From positions 248,001-312,000 of the forward strand of contig QNQO01006232.1 of assembly GCA_003290165.1 (NCBI GenBank): 64,000 bases of DNA. The letters run 5' to 3'. Source of the DNA: Berberis thunbergii (taxonomy: Eukaryota > Streptophyta > Magnoliopsida > Ranunculales > Berberidaceae). The position numbers and the translations under genes were made by a program. A model generated the notes under the pieces. The model worked only from the letters and a program-made list of their open reading frames with translations, did no database searches and was not told where the DNA came from. Positions 34,072 to 46,490 of the stretch are shown here, one piece after another. Each line of letters opens with the position of its first letter. The first letter of the stretch is position 1.

Positions 34072-36374
34072 TGAAGCCATAATTACCAAGTGATTACGCC
34101 CAAACAGTACACGCGGTCAATTGCAGTAAAGAATGGGGTGTCGATCCCACGAGGAAAAACGATCTACAAAATAAGGTTAAGGAAGACAAACTATGCGAAA
34201 CTAAAGTTAATAAATTCTAACAAATTTAAAATACGAAATTGAATTTAATTTAATGAAAATTAAGTTTGGAAAAATCACAAGGTTCTAAGAATCCCTCCTA
34301 GACTTCACGCGCCAACTAGTATTGATTCACTATGATGACTCAACTACACGTTTCACATCCCAAACGACGTAATCGGAAAAATAATCTTTTAATCATTAAT
34401 ATACCCTAATGTAAATGAATTTTAGATTTCACTTCTTCTAAGAAAACACAAAGGTCTGTCATATGTGATATCCTAAACTTACGATATATCCGGAGACAAT
34501 ATCGTAATAAATGACGATCACATATAACTAACCTACCGGAATCAATTAATTCTTAAACATTCCACACATAAGAAAAGCGTAACTAAGCTTATATGAAGAA
34601 GAAAAGATAACCACCGGAGTAATAATAATCTACGAAGAAATCTATGAAATCCTTGTCACTAAAACAACATAAATTTCTATATTAAATAAAAGTGAGAATC
34701 ATTAAACATCATTATTCATCGTGAAAACTTAAAGCGAATCAAATACTAATTTAGTGCGTTACATTTAGGAGTTCACCTCTTCACCTTGCGTGGGGTTTAG
34801 TGACTCATGGTGGTGGTGGTCACAACATCAGTGGAGGAAGTCATCTAGCCCTGTACGCGCACAAATCCCGAGAAAAAAACCTAAAAATGCTCTGTGGTGG
34901 TACTCAGCAGAATCGGGGGTGTCAATAGGCAAAACTGTTTTTCAATTTTGAAAAACGGTTTTCTCCCGCCCTAATTCGCGACTCTCTTGCGTCTTCGTTC
35001 CCAGCGTGACAGTGCCTGTTCCGCCGCTGTTCTCCGCTCCTCGCGAGCTTCTTTGTCCTCCGAACGTCTCCGGCACCTGCAAGAACAGAGAGAAGGTGAG
35101 TGAACAGTGGGATAACAACCAAAAACCCGAAGGAGGACGAGGAAGAGGGAGCGAAACAGGGAGGTGCCCTGTCGCGGCGGTGGTGGCTCTAAAGGAGGGT
35201 GGTGGCTCGGTCGCGGTGGTGGTGGAATGAGATGGAACAGGGAGAGGGATGGAAAGAGTGAAAACGGGGCGGCGAAACAGGAAAACAGGGAGGCAAAACA
35301 GGGAGGCATTCCCTGTTTTGTGGCAGTGTTGTGCGCGCGGTGGTGGTGGTGGTTTGGACGGGTGATGGTGGTTGTGAGAGAGAGAGAGATGGTGGTGGCG
35401 GCTAGGGGTGAACAAAAAATCGATCAAACCGATTAAACCGACCAAAACAATTGGTTCGGTTTAAATTTGGTTCGGATCGGTTTCGGTTTAAAAAAATTCA
35501 AAACCGAAGTGGTCGGTTCGGTTTTCGGTTTCTATGTGATTTTAATCGACCAAACCGAACCAACCGAATATATATAATAAATAATATATATTTTATATAT
35601 AAATAATATAATATGTTTAAAATAGTCGGTCGGTTCGGTTTTATTTCGGTTTTGGTTCGATTTTAGTCGGTTCGATTCGGTTACGATTTGCATAAATTAG
35701 AATCGGTTCGGTTTCGGATCGGTTTTGTAAATGGTCGGTTTGGTTTCGGTTTGAAAATTTTAAATTCATGGTTTAGGTGAAAAATCGAACCGTCGGTTCG
35801 GTTTTCAGCCCTAGTGGTGGCGGCTGTGTTCTGGACAGAGAAGATGGTGGTCTGTTTCGATGGCGAGGTGAGGTTTGTAGCGTGAAACAGGGGCGTGACA
35901 CGGTGGTTAGTGACGGTGGCGAGGTGGTGGTTGGTTAGTGGTGAGAGACACAGGGCTCTCTGTCTCTGCTTCGGTGGAGGTGGTGATGGTGGCTAGAAAA
36001 GAGAGAAGGAGCAGAAAACGTGGAAGAGGCCCCTTAAAGAGGAGGGAAGAGAGAAACCTAAATATGGTTCCCCTGTTTCCTTGTTAGGCTGGGCTTAGAT
36101 TTCTAGCTTTCTGGGCTTGGGCTTGGGCTTGATTAAATTAAGTGGACCTAAGCTTATTTGGGTTAGGTTTAGATATGTGAACCACTATTTTATACCACCG
36201 CTAGAATCAACAAATTAATTATTTCCTCAAATTGTCGCCTTAATGCGATTTTGTCGTTCACGCGCAAATTCCTACAAAAACATGAAAATGAAATAATTAG
36301 AATAAAATATATTAATTGAAGCACTAACATATATAAATTAAGGCATATATTTTGTAATAATTACGTGTATATCA
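34072..36374 (-). mobile_element. Solo Athila-type LTR, minus strand
   Basis: Read on the minus strand it starts TGATATACACGTAATTATTA, similar to the LTR start at 25707, and ends TTATGGCTTCA. It contains the same kind of C/T-rich leader and a GTGGGATCGACACCCCATTC phrase like the tail of the Athila LTR. No internal region flanks it on either side. Flanks CCAGA and CCAAG resemble an imperfect 5-bp duplication. A hAT MITE is nested at 35403-35813. The Pro-rich open frames here are leader artefacts. Confidence 0.72.
35403..35813. mobile_element. hAT MITE, family with CGGTTCGG repeats, copy 2
   Basis: Same family as 9884-10321 and alignable end to end with a few indels. Ends TAGGGGTGAA and TTCAGCCCTA. 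GTGGTGGCGGC lies on both sides, an 8-bp duplication blurred by the GGT repeat target. Confidence 0.9.
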
Positions 36375-36613
36375 CCAAGGAACGAGTATTTTGTAGCCAT
36401 AAAAATAACTTCGTTGTTAAATCAATTTGGCAATAAATTGGGTTTGGAGGGAATGTTTCCCGCCACCTATTTAACAAGGAATGTTTCCTACAAAATATAT
36501 TTTATTGGAAAACAGTAACAAGTTTATGGATTTTTCAAGGAAAATTTTTATTCGTAAGGAAATCAATTTTCGTAGCAATAATTTTGTTGGTAAAAGATAG
36601 ATTTATTGTAGTG
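36375..36613. repeat. CACTA-like repeat, right flank of the solo LTR
   Basis: Resumes the AT-rich repeat after the LTR and ends TTTATTGTAGTG, a CACTA-type terminus. A matching left terminus was not found near 33046. Confidence 0.5.
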
Positions 36614-37430
36614 TTATCACTACATACATTCATTGCTTTAAAACTGTTGGAGTAGTTTTCGCCGTCGTTTCCATTTTTGTCCTGAGCAGTCTCTTGAGGG
36701 ACCCATGTGCTCATATTTGGCTTATGAAAAACCTCATTCAATGACTAATCATCTTCATATGATTCAATGTCACCTTACTGCTCTTCCAATAGCTCTTCAT
36801 TTTGTACCTCTTGAATATCAGCAATCTTGTCTTCTTCTCCCAGATCATAACTTTGAAGGCTAGCAACCTCGTCCAGCGACTGATCTATGTTATCAATCTA
36901 GGCTTTATCTCCTCGCACGATCTCCTGAACAGAACGATGAGTACTATGTTTAATCTTGCCTTCTTCCAGCTATGAATCTAGATGCAAGGCCTCTATACTG
37001 TTAGTCCATTCTATATCATCGTTTTCATCAACACCTTGCAGGACATTGAATGAATTTTTGTTAAACCTAAGGTTCTCCTTTTGCATTTACCGACTATCCA
37101 TTTGTCCCTTTGAGAAACATAATAAATTACCAATATTGTCAAGTTATCAAGCCATCGGTGCTATTTATCTATCAAGTTGCGTAAAGTGAGAAACATAACA
37201 ATAAAAGGCATGTTAATTTACGATTCACTGATGATATTATCCCTACTTAATCACCATTGAATACAAAGACTTTGAATCAATCATTCCATTAGCTAAGCTA
37301 CCACCGTTTAATTCTTGTGTTTGGATGGTGAAACAAATTAACAATCTCAATAATCGAATTCATCTTATTTTAGGTTTATTCACAAGAGAAGATCATCCAA
37401 ACAAAGGGCACTTCAGCTGATCTAGACGTT
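36614..37430 (-). repeat. Inverted duplication, main part of left arm
   Basis: The reverse complement follows 55690-57185 closely through CGTCTAGATCAGCTGA, GAATTAAACGGTGGTAGCTT, GCACCGATGGCTTGATAACT and GATGATTAGTCATTGA. On the minus strand it has a partly open acidic reading (SLDEVASLQSYDLGEED), perhaps an old exon, not recognised. Homology ends at 37430, where the LINE begins. Confidence 0.88.
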
Positions 37431-39294
37431 CACTTTGATGTGCTTGAAGGATACAATGACCCTAACAATGTTTATTATTTGGTCCACTTCACAAATGAAG
37501 ATGATAAAGTCAAAGTGTTATTCACAAGACCCTAGTCTCTATTTGGTTGGCTGGTTTCTGGAAAGGATTGAATACCGCAGTATACCACTTGCCATTTTGA
37601 CTCCATACCATGTTGGATTAGAATACATGAGTTCCCTTTGCAGAAAATATTATTGCCAAATGTTGAAGTTCTGGCGAATTGCATTGGCCCCTGGATGGAG
37701 GTTGATCACCTTGCCTTGAATCAAATTTCACTTCCATATATAAGATTTAAGGTTTGGCTTAGATGTTTCTGAACCTCTTCCTAGCAAAATGCGTACTTCT
37801 TTTGGGATCATAGATAGCAAGGTTTTTCTGGTCAAGTTTTGCTATGAGGACGTCCCTAACTTCTGTTTTTGTTGTGGCATGACAGATCATAAAGTGGGGA
37901 ACAAATGTCCGATCATTCAGCAAGCGGAAAAATCATTGAATGGAGCTAAACTCATTCCGGATATGATCAACAAATTGTTCTCCTTCGGTCCTCAATCAAA
38001 TATCAGATATAGACAAACACTTCGGTCTAGTATGGCAATTTCTATAGGCAAACAACAATGAAACATGTTTACTTTCTTTCCAGGTATGACTACGATCCAA
38101 GGTCCTCCCCTAGTTCATGCCACCACAGGTTTCAACACAGATGCATCATCTCATCAGCCTCATCGAACACAATCCCCAGTACGGCCTCCTGGATCTACTT
38201 ATGGTATGGGACAGACAAGTGTACGCCTCATAGATCTTAATGCAACCGAGGCAGATGAACAAGTGGACATGTTATTACAGAAGGCTGATACGGTCAATCT
38301 CTACGCTCCACCTTGTCCCTCATCTCCAACTTCTTCTTTCTCCTAGGGCTTTTAGGATGGAGATGGGAATGACACAGACCCAAGCCCATATTGATATTGA
38401 TGGGCTTAAGAATATGTCTTCTCATCAAGACATGCTTCAAGTGGACACTATTATCTCCAATGTGAACAATACAGGCCATGATGGGCCTTTATTGGGCTGT
38501 GATTCTTATCAAGAACAACCTCTTGATATGGCATCGAGATTGGATTAAACACAGTTTCGTCTTCATCCAGATGAAGAGCCCCCTCTCTTGGCTCATTTTC
38601 TCGCGCCCATGGTGGTTGATCAGCAACACACTGCTCAGGCCACGGATGTTCTGGTCACAACTCAATTTCGCCTTGACGCATCCAAATCTGTAACTGATCA
38701 GATGTTTGGACCATCGTCGCCCACAGTAGCTGCTATACTTGATTCCTTCAGGTCTAAACCGCCGTCTTTGGAGCACCATGATCCATCACAAGTCCTGACG
38801 GGTTGTGAAATGGGCTCATCTAGGCAGCCACAATGTCTGACAGTGACGAGTCTTCATCTGGAACTACTTCCTTATAGTCGAATCTACTGAATATAGTTGA
38901 TGCATTGTTTGCGCCATGAACAGATTTGACAACGCTCCTTAGGGCAAACCGGAGACGTTCAATAATGCAAATGAGAGCTCGCTGCCTTAATAAGAGCTCT
39001 GCTAGTCAGCATCTCCAGTCCTCAAAAAGTGCCCCTCCGAAGCACTCAGGAAAGAACAAAGGGTAAATAAGCTACTAATGGCAATGGTAAGAGAAAAATG
39101 GATGTTAGACAGGATGCAATGCAGGAAGGTGGGTTCTTACAAATGGGAAAGAGACCTACTGTGAGTATCTCCTTTGAAGTTGTCTCCACTTCCACTCAGT
39201 TTCAGCAAGGATCGCCCCCACAGGAAGCATACCCTATACAAAAACAAATGAACATACCAACATCTCTTAGACTCAAGATTGCTAAATCAATTTA
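37430..39294 (+). pseudogene. LINE ORF1 (DUF4283 and zinc knuckle)
   Basis: Reads DVLEGYNDPNNVYYLVHF, then RIHEFPL (shifted frame), IGPWMEVDHLALNQISLPYI and a CCHC-type knuckle FCFCCGMTDHKVGNKCPI at about 37855. This is the plant L1 ORF1 layout, an RNA-binding protein that coats the element transcript. The region after the knuckle is low-complexity and broken by many stops. Confidence 0.75.
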
Positions 39295-39472
39295 GAGCCT
39301 TCACAACCTATTCCACTGGGCTTACTTACTCTCATAGGGGCTGACATTATTCATAGGGCTCAGTTAGCTACTCTCAGTCTAGTCACCACAGCTCATCCAC
39401 TCAGTCATCCATTAACCTGGAGACCACTTTTGAGGAAGAGGTAACCCCCCACAAAGGGTCGCCTAAGTTGCC

Positions 39473-42400
39473 ATGATACTAAGTTGGAATACAATGGGGC
39501 ATTGGGTCGCCCTGCGCATTCAACACCTTGAGGGTCCTCTCCCTACAATCCAAGCCCGATATTATCTTCATCTCTAAAATAAAAGCATATTCACCAAAAA
39601 TAGATCACATACATAGGAGGCTGGGTTACAAATATGGAGCTTCAGTTCCGACCAGTGGTTTGTTAGGTGGACTTGTTTTATTCTGGAGGGAATGTATGCA
39701 ATTAAATATTATTTCCTTCAGTAAATATTTTTTTATTGCACAGTAGATGATTATTATTCTAGTCATACTTGGTATATTATTTTGTGTATGGAGAACTTAA
39801 TCCATCTCTTCGATCCACTTTCTAGGACACTCTTTGACCTGACACGATCAATTAAACACCTTTTCATAGTTATGGGAAATCTTAATGCTATAAAATCTCA
39901 GGAGGATAAGATAGGTGGGAGGAAAGTTATTGAGGTATGGTTAAACATCTTATAGACTTCCTAGCTAACCACAATTTGATTGATTTCCGCTCAATGGCTT
40001 GAAGTTTACTTGGAATAACAAAAGAAAAGATAAAATGGCATAAATCTAAACTGGATAGGATCTTAGTTTCTACGGAGTGGTTAGTTCAATTCCCTTTAGC
40101 TGTAGCGCACTCTATTCACACCTCCTCATCGGATCATAGGGCTATCACTCTTAACCTGTTCATCGATCATAACGTGGGCCCAAAGCCTTTCCGTTTCTTT
40201 CACATGTGGAGTAGGGACCCCTATTACTGACACCTTGTCCAATCCTCTTGGAACTCGTATTCTCACTCCCATCCTGTTAATAATTTTTCCTTCAATATCA
40301 AAAGACTCAACTACAAACTCTCTCAATGGAACAAAGAAGTGTTCTGTAACATTGAGCAGAACATCAAGGACACCCTCAAAGACCTGGATAATCTTTAGAA
40401 CTCTCATCTTTCTTCGATCCTCGAAGACCGACTGGATGAACTCTACCTTAGAAAAGAATTGTTTTGGATAAATAAATCAAGACAATCTAGGCTCAAGGAC
40501 GGGAATAAAAATACCATATTTTTCCATCTCTCAATTCTTCCTCGGAGAAAACATAGTCATATTCTTTGGCTCCGGGATCCAAGTAATAAAGGACACTCTG
40601 CTCATTCCGAGATGGGTCTAATCCTCAATGACTACTTTCAACATATTTACCAAACCTCCAACCCTTCAACCAATCAATCAAGATATCAATTCTCTTTTCA
40701 CCATTGTTGTGTTTGATGATGATAATGAGAATCTCCTTAAAATTTCGGATGAAGAGGAAATTCAGAACCCAAATTTTAACATTGGTAGCCACAAAGCTCC
40801 GGGACCCGATGGCTTCCATGTTTTTTTCTTCAAACACTACTGGGATATTGTTAAAAATGATGTGATTAAGGTGGTCCAACACTTATTCTCTACTAAATCC
40901 TTGGATCCAAAGCTTAATGAAACCTTCCTCACACTTATCCCCAAGGTCTCGAACCCAATTACCCCAGATAAGTTTTGACCGGTAAGTTTGTGCAATGTGA
41001 TTTACAAGGTCATTTCCAAAATTATGGCCAATTGACTCAAACCTCTGCTAGACAATATCATCTCACCGAACCAAGTGGTTTTCCTTAAAAAGCTGAACTA
41101 TCTCAGATAATGTCAACCTCGCCCATGAAACATAGCAAGAAAAAAAAAGTTGGATGGCTATCGAAATAGACATGGCAAAAGCTTATGACCAGGTGGAATG
41201 GAGTTTTCTTCTACAAATTCTCAAGCGACTTGGGTTCGCCGATAGTTGGATTCGGTTGATTGAACAGTGCATCTCAACTTCTTCTCTTAGGGTTCTTCTC
41301 AATGGGACCCTTCTTGAGGCTATCAAACCAACTAGATGGCTCTGGCCAGGAGATCCCCTATCCCCTTATCTGTTCATCCTAGTTTCCGAAGCTCTCTCCA
41401 GAGTGCTTTCAAAATCGGAATCCAATCATATTCCGAAAGGTATTCAACTAAGGAGACACGCCTCTTCCATCAGTCACCTCCTTTATGCTGATGATCTCAT
41501 GATTTTTTACCGGGCACCCCTTGATGAAGCACCATTAAAGATTTGTTATCAAGTTACTGTGTTGTTTCGGGACAAGGGGTCAACTTTGATAAATCTTCGA
41601 TTTATTACAGCTCTAATGTCCATCCCAGACATATTAAGATGATAAATTGAATCCTCGGTTCCAAGCTTTACAATCCGAAAGACAAATATCTAGGGTCGCC
41701 TTTGCTTCAATCAAAGAGGAAATCTTCGAATTTCCAGTTTCTCGTGGATAAGATCAAGTCCAAACTGGCCTCTTGGAAGGCTAAGGTGCTATCCCAAGCA
41801 GATAGGACTGTAATGATAAAAGCCGTCATTCACTCCATTCCTATCTATTCTATGCAGACTTTCCTACTCTCGTGTTCCACCACTCAACAAATCTATAAGC
41901 TTGCTCGTAACTTTTGGTGGAACGGAACGGATGACGGAAAGGCTAGACATCTTTGTACCTGGCCAAAGATTACCCTTCCTAGGCACCTAGGAGGTCTCAA
42001 CATTCTTTCGGTTAGGATTAAAAATTTGGCCTTAAAAGCTAAACATGTGTGGAATGTTATGGCTAATCCAACAAACCCATGTAATGCACGACTCAAAGCA
42101 TTATCCTTCCACCACAAAACAATCTCCCAACTTGGAAAACCCCCTCACCTTGCCTCTTTTGCTTGGAGATGTAACCTCACGGCACTCTCCAAAATGAAAT
42201 GACACCTTTTTTGGCAAGTTAGATCAGGTAATGGGATTGACCTCTGGCGTGATTGTTGGGTTAAACCAAAATTTACCCTAGCAGAATGTGGTGATTTATC
42301 ACTTACTATCTCACCCCGAAGTGTGAAAGATCTATGGATTTATAATGAAAATCAACAACATCCAACTTGGAACATGGATCTTTTATACTCTCTTTTCGTA

Positions 42401-43620
42401 GCCCCTGTAGCGAAAGATATCTCAGATGTTGTGATTCGAACTTCCACCGAACAAGATTATCTTATATGGAGGTTTGATAAGAGAGGGTTATTTTCTGTCA
42501 AGAGTGCCACCAAGGCATTTGTGAGTGATGAACTTCAAACTTCCTCATCCACCAATGCTCATAGCCTTTTCAATCCTAAAGTCCTTCGGGACCTTTGGCG
42601 CATTAAGTCTCCGGCTAATGCCATCTTTCTTCTTTGGAATTCACACAAAATATCCTACCCACTATGACAAATATCACTTGCATTCACTTACCGATTGAGG
42701 ACAATTGTGTTTTCTGTAAGGAGCAAAAAGAGGATGCCCTCCTTCTTTTTTTTCCAATGTCTGGTCCTCAAGAGATTGTGGTTACTCTCCCCTATTCCCA
42801 TCAACTAGACCATTGACTATGCAAATAATCACAACATTATTGGTTATTTCTCACGAGGATGTCCTCCTTGGGCAACCGCTGTCGCACACCCAATTTCTCG
42901 CGAGGAACTACTTTCCCAATTCACAACAGTGATCCTAACCATATGGCAGACTAGAAACAACAATATCTTCCAAAAAAAAAACATTTTCCATCCATAATTT
43001 CATCAGTTATGTCAACCATTTGTGGTCTACTTGGAAGAAACAATGGTTTCAGCCCACAACCAACTCCCCTACGGAGTTAACAAAACATTCATCCTTGCAC
43101 CATACCCTGGAAACTATTGTCATAGAAAAACATCCCCATAAACTTATATTCCTATGGCTCCTGATGCAATTATGGAGTCCAATCAACTTCAGGTCACTAA
43201 ACAACAACTTCTAGCGGCTAGATCTCGTAGGCTCAACTCCTTACATGGAAACCCATCCTACATTCCCACTTCATTATCCCCTGAGATGCTACTAGTTACT
43301 TATGATGCATGTTTTTTTGCTTCTTCTCAACATGGAGCTTTTGGAGTCTTAGCGGTGGACGCTTTTGGGATGATACGTGCCAGACTGGTGGACACAATTC
43401 TAGGCCGAGTATTTGATAGTACCGTGGGCAAATGTTTTGTTGCAGAAGCCGCTCTTTTGCTCGTTCAAGCACGTCAATGGCCTGCGGGGGTCATTCTTGG
43501 GGATCCTGGAATCTACATTCCCTTTTGGTTTGCATTCTGACTTAAAAGACCGGCAAGACGATTCCCGTTGGATGTGGAGGCCTCTTATTTACGGTATTAG
43601 ATCTCTTTAATGTATTCTTC
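39473..43620 (+). pseudogene. LINE ORF2 (endonuclease, RT, RNase H)
   Basis: Starts with the typical MILSWN (ATG 39473). Endonuclease remnants are PDIIFISKIKA and LLGGLVLFWRE, then the conserved SSDHRAITLNL (about 40125). RT shows SHKAPGPDGFHVFFFKHYW (about 40790), NETFLTLIPKVSNP, IEIDMAKAYDQVEWSFL (41157), and the active-site YADD in HLLYADDLMIFYRA (about 41490). GGLNILSVRIKNLALKAKHV (about 41990) and a zf-RVT block (LWRIKSPANAIFLLW, 42593) follow, then an RNase H-like TYDACFFASSQHGAFGVLA (about 43300) ending near 43610. Many stops and frameshifts. Confidence 0.88.
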
Positions 43621-43892
43621 CTAATTGGGTTTGTAAGTATATTCCATGTGAACTCAATACTAGAGCCCATGATCAAGCTTCAATAGCAAGACAAACTCTT
43701 TGTATTATTTCTTCTTAATTAGCAGCAGTATACCTTACCAAAAAAATTACACTTACAATGGCTGAAATCAGTTTGGATTTATTCAAGAAATCTACCCTGC
43801 CACATTTAGTTTGCATGAAATCATACATTTATTCAGATTCAGAAAAATAACAAAATATATGAATAATAAGTTGGGAGATGTAAATAATTCAT

Positions 43893-44040
43893 GAAAAAAT
43901 GGCCAGGAAACCAACGAGGAAACGGGCGAGGGAGGGGTGTGTGACCCTCCATCCCCCTCGAGATGCATGCCAATGTAAATCTCGAGGGGAATGGGGGTCA
44001 AAACCTCCTCCCTCGCCCGTTTCCTCATCACCTAGAACAA
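43893..44040. mobile_element. Palindromic Mutator-type MITE, copy 2
   Basis: Arms CGAGGAAACGGGCGAGGGAG and CTCCCTCGCCCGTTTCCTCA, centre CTCGAGATG...ATCTCGAGG. Right end CCTAGAACAACT. No clear target duplication. Confidence 0.65.
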
Positions 44041-44050
44041 CTTTATTTCG

Positions 44051-44185
44051 GTGATTCTAAATGGCAAAGAAACGGATGAGGGAGGGGTGTGTGACCCTTC
44101 ATCCCCCTCAAAATGCGCGTCAGTGTGAATCTCGAGGGAAATGCTCACCCATTTCCTCACTAGTTTCCTCGCTGCCTAGAACAAC
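44051..44185. mobile_element. Palindromic Mutator-type MITE, copy 3
   Basis: Starts GATTCTAAATGGCAAAG and ends CTCGCTGCCTAGAACAACT, only about 10 bp after copy 2. The left inner arm resembles copy 2 (GAGGGAGGGGTGTGTGACCC), the right arm is shortened. Probably a rearranged relative of copy 2. Confidence 0.6.
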
Positions 44186-44220
44186 TCTTGTTAAAATTGA
44201 ACAAATGCATAAGAACTTGG

Positions 44221-44268
44221 CTAACTGGCGAGGAAATTCGCTGGTTTCCACGACAATTAGAATTCCCC
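44221..44268. mobile_element. Collapsed remnant of the palindromic MITE
   Basis: Only the outer arms remain, nearly back to back: CTGGCGAGGAAATTCGCTGG and GGTTTCCACGACAATTAGAA. Confidence 0.55.
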
Positions 44269-46490
44269 ATTGCAGAATAATGTACCAGTGAATCTAAATA
44301 TTCTGCTACATGAATAGAATAGCATTGGACGGTAAAAAACGAGATTTGATCCTTTTTTGTTGATTTGATATCCCTCCCTATCAAAAGAGTGTTGGCAGAT
44401 GAGGTGTTGAGAGAGAAGAACTTAACTGCAATTAAATATGAAGCAGAAGCAGAAGTTAGTGCGGGGGGCCATGTTGAACGAGAGATGGATTGTTAGACAC
44501 GAGGAGTGGAGAATGGGCCCCCATTTCATTTCATATGCCGACCGACACTTTGTATTGGATACTTCCACTGCCATTTCCAGTTGTCCCATGATCTCAAATA
44601 ATTCCCATTTTTTTTCTTTTCTAAAACATTTGATGAATTGGTAGAATTAGAATAGAACAATAAAATGTCAATCAAAGTGATTCCAACTCAACAAACCATG
44701 CTTAAAATAATTAAATGTTAGCAACAATTTAGTTCAACAAGCGAGCGGATAGTGGGTCATTTTCCTAGTTTGGATTGGAGACTCCATGGGACTCAATACC
44801 CCATATTGCCGATACGTGTCTAAGAATTCTCGACAGCTAAAATATTGGACATTTGAAGTAATTGAAGCATAAGAATGTTATACTCATTGATTTCTTCTAT
44901 GGGTCACTTATTCATGAATGTTCAAATCTTGGACTTGTGATACTTTCCATCATTGTCCCTGAAAACTTACAAAATGATTTTTGCTTGGATAAGAAATGAA
45001 TTGATTTTTATACGAAATTAAATGAACCAAAAAAAAAAAAAAAATTGGTTTTTGTGAATCTCAATTCAATTTCATCTTCCTTCTTATACAACTTTGTTCA
45101 AAAACTTTTTAATGATTTTGGCCGGCAGAAAAGTGAAATCCATTGAGGTGAGGTCGTAATTTATTAAGCAAACAGGTGTCGGCAGGAGTTGAGGTGTCTA
45201 TATCGAAGCCAGCCTGTGGTGTCAGCCCAAGAATCCCAGAGTCAGATATTCACCTATGGGGAGTCCAGCCGGACCAGCTCACCTCAACCATACACCCACA
45301 TGACAGAGGAGTAGAGAGGGAACTTCAAATTTCAACCTTTTTTGGCGCACGCGGGAGCAACAAAGGTTAATTCCAGTTTGATTTTTGGAAAGAAATATAT
45401 ATATATATATATATAATATTCAAAATTGTTTTTGTTGATATCACCGAAAAAAATAAAAAAATAAAAGAACATTTTTATTTCATGGAGAAATTATTCAACG
45501 AGGCTTATTGAACATCTTAAAAGCCTTGAGTCAAAGAGAAAGTCGTTAATAAAGGAAAAGATTGAAGAGGGAAAAGTTTTTTGAGATAAGCCTAAACAAA
45601 GTTTTCTTTTTCAATGAAAAAAAATGAAGTGCCATAAAAATCAATTTTGGAAAAAAATTTCATTTTCCATTAAACACCCAAAAATCCAACACATTACATA
45701 GATTACAAAATAATGAAGTCGAGAAGAAAATATTTGCAAGTATACTTTAGAGATCAAAAGATTTGATTCCATTGTGTATTTGGTAATAATGACCTTCTGT
45801 CACTCTTTTCTATACCATATGATGTAACATATAGGTGAGCTCTCAGCATCAAGATCATGTGTTCCTCTTTTTGTTATCTATTGGCTTATAATTATTTAAA
45901 CATGATTACAATGTAATTATCAGATCCTTTTCCTCTTTCTTTTTTTTTTCTTTTTTTTTTTTTTGTTAACAACCATGATGGATGTATGTATAAAGATATT
46001 GCGACAGTGAACGGTGACAGCTAGAGAAGCTGGAATTTAGCACTATATAAGTAAAGAAAAAATAATTAATTAAGCAAATTTTGATGCAATGATAGTGATA
46101 AGGCTTCTGAGCAATACATGATTCTTAGAGTAAATTTTGATCACACGCAATGGTTTTCCATAAGGTGTTATCTTCACCAAACTTTTATACAAGTTCCTAT
46201 ATATTATTTGAAGAAATAAAAATTTTAGATCACACACAATACTATGGTTTTCATTAAGGTATTCTTCGCCAAACTTTTACACAAATTCCTGTATATTATT
46301 TGAAAGATATTAGAATAAAAATTATAAGATAATCTAATTATGTTCAGTGACATGGTACTTAGGTATTTCTTATTTCCTATTGAAGAAATACTGCACATGT
46401 TTTTCTTTGCAAGGCGTATGGCAAATACACCAAGATGAAGATTTGATTTTGCGTAGCAAGGCGATGTTGCAATATGTTATTTCACCATTC
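44269..46490. other. Non-coding AT-rich DNA
   Basis: Holds a (TA)n run at 45398-45416 and short frames without domains (44438-44644, 45176-45370). The stretch 45170-45370 is less AT-rich than its surroundings and could be an old exon or leader, but I do not recognise it. Confidence 0.4.

Larger units (their letters stand above)
37430..43747 (+). mobile_element. Plant L1-type LINE, decayed
   Basis: Two reading regions in canonical order, ORF1 (nucleic-acid binding) and ORF2 (endonuclease, RT, RNase H), followed by a weak A-rich end (CCAAAAAAATT at 43739-43749). The 5' end coincides with the edge of the inverted duplication, so it may be 5'-truncated or broken there. Confidence 0.85.

Noticed and set aside
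34942..35445. 167-codon Pro-rich minus-strand frame
   Set aside because: It lies in the equivalent leader of the solo LTR and runs into the hAT MITE.
33046..36613. One complete CACTA element interrupted by the solo LTR
   Set aside because: The right end TTTATTGTAGTG at 36613 has no matching CACTACAATAAA at the left edge and another end lies at 33606, so only CACTA-like repeat DNA is claimed.
45176..45370. Possible small gene
   Set aside because: Open for 64 codons from a plausible ATG but no family, splice partner or conserved motif could be named; kept only as a remark in the non-coding stretch.
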